Positions 58,854-64,000 of a DNA stretch of 64,000 nt are shown in pieces. Positions within the stretch are counted from its first letter, which is position 1; each line of letters starts with the position of its first letter. The stretch is from Acorus gramineus. Its lineage: Eukaryota > Streptophyta > Magnoliopsida > Acorales > Acoraceae. Position numbers and translations under genes: made by a program. Location of the stretch: positions 2,852,001-2,916,000 of the forward strand of contig JAUJYN010000018.1 of the NCBI GenBank assembly GCA_030737835.1. Direction: 5' to 3'. The notes under the pieces were generated by a model. The model had not been told where the DNA came from, ran no database searches, and saw nothing but the letters and a program-made list of their open reading frames with translations.

Positions 58854-61800
58854 TGTTATATATGTGTCACTTTTTAGCCTTCTGGTAACCATTGGAGCAT
58901 TCTGGCAGTTTTTGAGTTTTTTTCATTTTTCGATCGGAACCGCTAAAATTTTAGACTGTTAGCTATCGTCCTATGTTTGAGGACTCCGATTGAAAATCTA
59001 ACTGCATATTATGTGTCCTGGTGCCATTCTAAGCCACTCACGAAAATTTCATCGAATTTCGGTACGTTTCAGAATTTCACAGTTCCGGGGCGTATCCGGG
59101 TTTTGACCGAGCGAGAAGTCATTGGGAGAGTTGACTCGGTCAAAGTGGGCCCATGACTTGGTCAACCCTTTTTGTTTTTTTGTGTGGTTGGGTTGACCCA
59201 AGTCAAATCCCACTTAAAACCCACTTAAACCTAATTAATCAAGCCTTAACCCTAGTTAACCCTAATTAATGTGGTGTTGACTTATTTAAGTGGGTAGCAA
59301 AAGTTGCCCTCCACTATTCATCATCTTCTCAAATGGTTTTTCTCTCTCCCCCTCTCTCTTTTTCTTGATTTTGAGCTACCTAGAGGGCTTGAAACTCAAA
59401 ACTCAAAGCATAGAAAGGTTAGATCCCATCCCGATCTATCCACCGGTGGTTTCGGATTCGAATTCCGGTGTGTTTAGCCCCTCCTCACACCCTCTTTTCT
59501 CCTCAGATTTCAGCCCCTTTGAGGGTGGGAAGAGACCTTGGTGGTGGAAGGCTTTGGGGAGGCGTTTCGGTGCCCGAAGAGCTCCCGGTTCCCTTCTCTT
59601 CCTCTCCTTTCCTTGGGTAAGGGTTCTTTCTTTCTTTTCCATGTTTAGATGCATGTTAGGGGGTGTTTTTGGGTGTGTGGTGGCGGTTGGTGGCTGTGGG
59701 TGGTGGTTAGGGGCGGTCGGAGGCCATTGGTGGTCGGATAGAGGAGGTAGGGTGGCTCGGGCAGGGTGGTTGTCTGTCCCGAGCAGGATGGCAGCACAGG
59801 CAGCAGCACTGGCAGCACAGGCAGCAGCACTAGCAGCACAGGCGCAGCAGGCGGAGCAGTTGGCAGGCCGCGCGCGCGCGTGCGCGCGGACGTGCGCGCG
59901 GGCGTGCGCTCGGGTTGAGCTGGAGGGCGTGTTGGGCGAGGGTGCTGGGCGCGTGTTCTGGGTGCGGGTGCTGGGCGCTGGGCGCTGGTGCTAAGCTCTG
60001 GGCACTGGGGCGCTAGGCGCTGGGCACCGTGCGGGAGCGTGCGCGCGGAGCGCTGTGCAGAGGTGCAAGCGTGCTGTGCGGGGGCGGTGAGGCGAGGCCG
60101 GTGGTGCGCGCGGGGTGCGCGCAGGTGAAGCGATGGGGCGCTGGGCGAGCGGTGGTGCGTGCGGGGTGCGCGCGGGGCGAGGCGTGAGGGCGCAGGGTGT
60201 GCGGCTGTGCGCGCGGGTTGCTGCGCTGGGGCGCAGTGAGCGCGCGGTGCACCCGGGGAGCTCGGCGGCGTGTCAAGGCGTGCGAGCAGGGGCTCGGCAG
60301 GGCGCCTGGGTGCGCGAGTTGAGGCGCGGCGGTGCATCCGGGGGCAGTGGCCGTGCGGGTGGTTGCCGAGGGTTCGGGAGTGAGTCGGAGTGCTCGGGCT
60401 CGCGTGCGTACAGGCCGTATGTACGCTTGTCCGAGTGTTGGGGTATTTTAGAGTATTTTTAGTTTATTTTGGGGGTATTTGTGGATTTTACTCACCTAGT
60501 TGGTTACCCTGTCTTGCAGATCTTGACGGACGGTCGCACGACGACCCGGTTTCTGGTGAGTGGGACGACCCAATCCAGTTGGGAGGCGCTATATGCACTT
60601 GGGCGTATACCGTCCTCCCCTGGGGCGCATAGTTAATATTAACCGATTAATATGTAATCTGTGCGAGCATGATTAGTGTGTAGAATGCATGCCACCCTAA
60701 ACTTTGTATGTTAGGGACTTGCACCCTTAGGATATGTGTAAGAGCCGTGCATCTTGTCACCTTGTTATCATGCTAGGAAAGCCTCGACCTATGCATGCGA
60801 CCTATTAGTTTGATTTATTTAATTAAATGCAAGCCTATGATATTGTTAGCATGCCTTAGGGAATATAAGGGGGCCTTGCGAGGTAAACATTGAGACCCGG
60901 GCTAGGGTAATCCGTGTTCCTTGTTTGGTTGGCGGGATGTCCTATATCGGGACCTCAGGTTGCCCTCCCAAAGTTTCTTTTCCCTATTATTTATTTTATA
61001 TGATTCCCCGCATCGTGGTTATGCGCGCTGGAGGAATTCTGAAGAATTCAAGACATTAGAGTTGTTGAGATGTGTTGTCGGCGGATCCGAGTGGATCATA
61101 TGCGCATGGATAGGCTGTTCTGTTCCCTTCGTTGGATCCGGGTAGAGACTGCCCCGGCGTTAGAAAGGCTGTCCCGTGCAGGGGCTCCCATCAGTAGGCA
61201 CCTCCTGATTTGGGACGGACTGTGCTGAATGTGGGGGTGGCCAAACGGCCTACGGAGTGGGGAGAGACTATCGGTGGACCAAGGGTGACCAACAGCCTAG
61301 TCAGTCCCAATAGCCTATGTCACCTGTTGAGGGGTGAGGGTGAGGGTGTGGTGGGCCGGCGATGTGGCGACCCACTGGATTGTGTAAGGATGATTATCAG
61401 CCTATTAAGTCCCAACATCCTTTGTCACCTATTGAGGGGTGAGGGTGAGGGTGAGGGTGTGGTGGTTCGGCGATGTAACGAACCCCCGGATTTGTGTTGT
61501 TTATCCCACTTTGAGGCTTTTGCTGATTAATTGTGGTTAATATGAATTGTGATGCATGGGTTGTGCTATTCACTGAGCGTGTGGCTCACCCCTCGCATAA
61601 TTATTTTTCTTCAGTGATTACCGAGGCGGACTTGAAGGAGGAGCTTCCCGAGCGACTGCACCAGTAGCGGAGTAGCGCCACAACCCTCGAGTTTTTGAAG
61701 CCATCAGCATCCTTCTTTTATTGTATGTATATATTTCTGTGCTTGGGCACCCAGTATGGATTGTATTTGGTTGTATATGTATATATATATTGGCTCTCAC

Positions 61801-62018
61801 AGGACATATGATTATGTATCGAGTCTGTAAAGTGTTGTTGATTTACAAATTCAGTCTTTTTAGCTTCCGCTTTCTGTGTATACATCATGTCAGCCCCTTT
61901 GTTGTCTGTGTTGTCTTTTTAGCTGTTGTTTATGGTATATTATTGATCTCCTGTATTGACTGCTGATATCATGTATACCCTTGCCGCGTCCTGGGGACGG
62001 CCGCCCTGGGGCGTGACA
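58854..62018 (+). repeat. 5' LTR of the right-hand chromovirus
   Basis: A 3165-bp LTR starts TGTTATATATGTGTCAC and ends GGGGCGTGACA. The GC-rich core is at 59740-60430 and the conserved block at 60488-60600. The (GGGTGA) region is duplicated: ttgaggggtgagggtgaggg recurs at about 61326 and 61433, each followed by ggtggg/ggtggt and ggcgatgt. Confidence 0.9.
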
Positions 62019-62138
62019 AAAGTTGGTATCAAAGCCTGGTCCTGTCAGAGCCAATTGTCTTCTTTTTCATAGAGATGAGTCCTAGGATTTCTATATGAGT
62101 ATTCTGATCCTAGTGTCTGGTTTTCTTAGGTTGCTGAT

Positions 62139-64000
62139 ATGCCTCCTCGCAGAGGACGGCGCGGACGTGGTCCCTCTCGACCTTTGGAGGTTTTCGGACC
62201 TACCAGAGGCGAGGATGCTATTGGTGAGTCCTCAGCCGTGAGGCCAGGATTAGCGCAGGAGCCTCCTGCCTGGGAGCGCGCGTTTGTGCTGATAGCAGAC
62301 TTGGTGGAGACGCAGACCAGGGCATTGGAGGCCCAGACCAGAGTATTGGCAGATCAGGCACGGGAGATTCAGGAGCTGCGGGCGGCCCGCGAGGCAGTTC
62401 CGCAGGTTCCCTTGGTGGCAGATCCACCTGTGGTACCTGACGTACCCCCAGTTCCCGTGGTGGTTCTGGCAGCCAGAGTTCAGAATCCCCAGGAGAGGGA
62501 GGTGGGGCTAGAGGCTGCAGCGCGGGTGCAGCAGAGTGGCCTCGCAGCCTTTCTGAAGCTCCACCCTCCCGAGTTTCATGGTCAGACGGTGGATTCCCTT
62601 GCCCTAGAGAGATGGTTGATGGAGGTGGATACCATCTTCTCGACCATGCTTTGCACCGACCGCCAGCGAGTCTCCCTGGCCACTTTTATGCTGAAGGGTA
62701 GCACCGCCGACTGGTGGGCTACTAGATCAGTGGACATCCCCGAGGGTGTGGAGCAGCTTACGTGGGCGGGATTCAGGAGATATTTCTTGGAGGAGTACTT
62801 CCCGTTCTTGACGCGCCAGATAGTGATGCAGGAGTTTGAGCAGCTGACGCAGGGCTCTATGTCTGTCGCTGACTACTCCACGCGCTTCACGAGGCTATCC
62901 AGATTTGCTCCAGCTTTGGTGATGGACGAGGAGACGAGGTGCCGTCGATTTGAGCTCGGTCTCAGCAGCGCCATTCGGGTGCACGTTACCTCCCAGGCAT
63001 TCACGAGGTACTCCGACTTAGTGTCTCGAGCGAAGACAGTTGAGCGAGACCTCGGGATCCTCGTGAGGGCTTCGACCCCGTCGGCAGACCAGAGGCCACC
63101 CAGGAGCCAGGACTGGGGACAGCGCAAGAAGAAGAGGCCCCGCTTCGATCGGTCAGCGGCTGCGTCTCCTCCAGCAGATGTGGTGCCAGTGCGAGGTCCA
63201 GCACCCATCGCAGCAGTGCTAGTCCAGGCGAGGCGACCAGAGACGCGGCGCTGTTATCACTGTCAGCGCGTCGGGCATATCTTGTATAATTGCCCCGACG
63301 CTGGCCGACCCCGAGTGATGCCTCCGCAGCAGCAGCAGCCGTTTCAGCAGCCGTTTCAGCAGCAGCGCCAGCAGCAGCAGCAGCCTCAGCGCCAGCCGCA
63401 GCAGCAGCCTCAGCGTCAGCAGCAGCAGCCACAGGGTGGCCGTGCTGATCAGAGGAGGCAGCCAGCGCAGCCGGCGAGGCGTGCCCCTGCTCCTCAGCCT
63501 CAGTTTGTCCAGGGTCGAGTGGCAGCGCTTTCGGCAGAGGAGGCTCAGGCATCAGGCAGCGTGGTCAGAGGTATTGTTCAGATCTCCCAGCTCCCTGCAT
63601 ATGTGTTGTTTGATTCCGGAGCCACACACTCGTTCGTGTCTCCCGCTTTCGCGAGACGGACGGGCGTGGCGTCCGCCCCTTTGGATGCTATCTTGGAGAT
63701 ATCATTGCCCGTGGGAGACCGTATTCTCCTCCGTTCTGTGTACCGAGGGTGTACGGTAGAGGTTGCGGAGCATGAGTTTCCAGTGGAGTTGGTGGAGCTC
63801 GCGATGACGGACTTTGATGCCATCCTGGGAATGGATTGGCTTGCAGCTAGTCACGCCAGCATCGACTGTTTTGCCAAGTCGGTGTCTTTCCACCTTCCGG
63901 GTCGGAGGTCCTTCCAGTTCGTGGGCGATCGTGACGTAGCCCCTTTGGGGTTCATGTCGTCCATGCAGGCGTGGAGACTCCTTCAAGGAGGATGCGAGGG
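62139..64000 (+). CDS. Gag and protease of the right-hand chromovirus (incomplete)
   Basis: One frame stays open from the ATG at 62139 (MPPRRGRRGRG) to the edge. It contains the retrotransposon gag domain (LKLHPPEFHG, FMLKGSTADWWATR, YFLEEYFPF), a basic run, a CCHC knuckle (RRCYHCQRVGHILYNCP, about 63247-63297) and a CAG-coded glutamine tract (63327-63433). A retropepsin-type protease follows, with the active-site motif FDSGATHSF near 63610 and ILGMDWL near 63825. Gag builds the particle and the protease cleaves the polyprotein. The frame looks whole to the edge; reverse transcriptase, RNase H and integrase would follow outside. Confidence 0.92.
   Translation, partial: MPPRRGRRGRGPSRPLEVFGPTRGEDAIGESSAVRPGLAQEPPAWERAFVLIADLVETQTRALEAQTRVLADQAREIQELRAAREAVPQVPLVADPPVVPDVPPVPVVVLAARVQNPQEREVGLEAAARVQQSGLAAFLKLHPPEFHGQTVDSLALERWLMEVDTIFSTMLCTDRQRVSLATFMLKGSTADWWATRSVDIPEGVEQLTWAGFRRYFLEEYFPFLTRQIVMQEFEQLTQGSMSVADYSTRFTRLSRFAPALVMDEETRCRRFELGLSSAIRVHVTSQAFTRYSDLVSRAKTVERDLGILVRASTPSADQRPPRSQDWGQRKKKRPRFDRSAAASPPADVVPVRGPAPIAAVLVQARRPETRRCYHCQRVGHILYNCPDAGRPRVMPPQQQQPFQQPFQQQRQQQQQPQRQPQQQPQRQQQQPQGGRADQRRQPAQPARRAPAPQPQFVQGRVAALSAEEAQASGSVVRGIVQISQLPAYVLFDSGATHSFVSPAFARRTGVASAPLDAILEISLPVGDRILLRSVYRGCTVEVAEHEFPVELVELAMTDFDAILGMDWLAASHASIDCFAKSVSFHLPGRRSFQFVGDRDVAPLGFMSSMQAWRLLQGGCE
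63327..63433 (+). repeat. CAG-rich glutamine-coding tract
   Basis: CAG codons interrupted by CCG, TTT, CGC and CCT lie between the zinc knuckle and protease. The tract is longer than the one at 24026-24094. Confidence 0.85.

Larger units (their letters stand above)
58854..64000 (+). mobile_element. Tekay/Del-type Ty3/gypsy element, running off the edge
   Basis: The 5' LTR is 58854-62018, followed by a tRNA-Met-type primer site and gag-protease reading to the window edge. Sequence identity of the gag to the element at 19950-29007 is high by eye, so both belong to one family. As far as it can be seen the element looks whole, but pol and the 3' LTR lie outside. The left flank is ccccc; its partner duplication is not in the window. 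It is inserted next to or in the minus-strand LINE. Confidence 0.88.

Noticed and set aside
1-64000. CRISPR array, bacterial operon or phage-type system
   Set aside because: There are introns, LTRs, LINE and CACTA elements and no regularly spaced short direct repeats with unique spacers. The repeats at 52550-53050 are CACTA subterminal motifs in both orientations.
1-64000. tRNA or rRNA genes
   Set aside because: Only tRNA-complementary primer sites of retroelements were seen; no cloverleaf-forming tRNA or rRNA segment was recognised by eye.

Overview
The window looks like nuclear DNA from a flowering plant with a large, transposon-rich genome. It holds one convincing host gene, a four-exon FT/TFL1-family (PEBP) gene at 41995-43448. 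Its wording ([19 protein letters not shown]) recalls monocot and magnoliid FT proteins, but the species cannot be fixed from the sequence. Nearly everything else is mobile DNA.

Left block, 1-35.57 kb. An old plus-strand LINE (206-17817) is cut into four pieces by solo LTRs at 1280-8377, 8957-11618 and 11714-16653, each with a perfect 5-bp target duplication (TTTTC, CTTCA, GTATG). The first of these carries a further solo LTR (2957-6433). The third carries two LTRs fused head to head (12277-16323). The LINE then abuts an old Ty3/gypsy element (17818-35570). That element's gag is interrupted by a reverse solo LTR (19929-35213, TSD GTTCG), which itself holds a Tekay/Del-type chromovirus (19950-29007) and another solo LTR (31210-35009, TSD CCACC).

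Middle block, 35.6-49 kb. A stretch of organelle-like sequence carries a Copia-type solo LTR (36050-37445, TSD TCTTG) and a TRIM element (37924-38410). AT-rich DNA with the FT-like gene follows, then a candidate short Helitron (44092-45062). This is the only part of the window free of multi-kilobase LTR elements.

Right block, 49-64 kb. A minus-strand LINE (about 49030-58853) is interrupted by a non-autonomous CACTA transposon (52533-57257, TSD AGT), which in turn carries a solo LTR (53363-56142, TSD ACTCG). A second Tekay/Del-type element starts at 58854 and runs off the right edge with an open gag-protease frame.

The large LTRs fall into related families. Family A starts TGTTATATATGTGTCAC, family B starts TGTTATGCCTGTGTCA, and an older relative C ends GGGTGTAACA. 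Their copies run from about 1.7 to 3.8 kb and share a very GC-rich core, a (GGGTGA)n G-rich tract and a conserved block flanked by splice-like signals. All boundaries, TSDs and divergences were read by eye; no alignment or database search was run.
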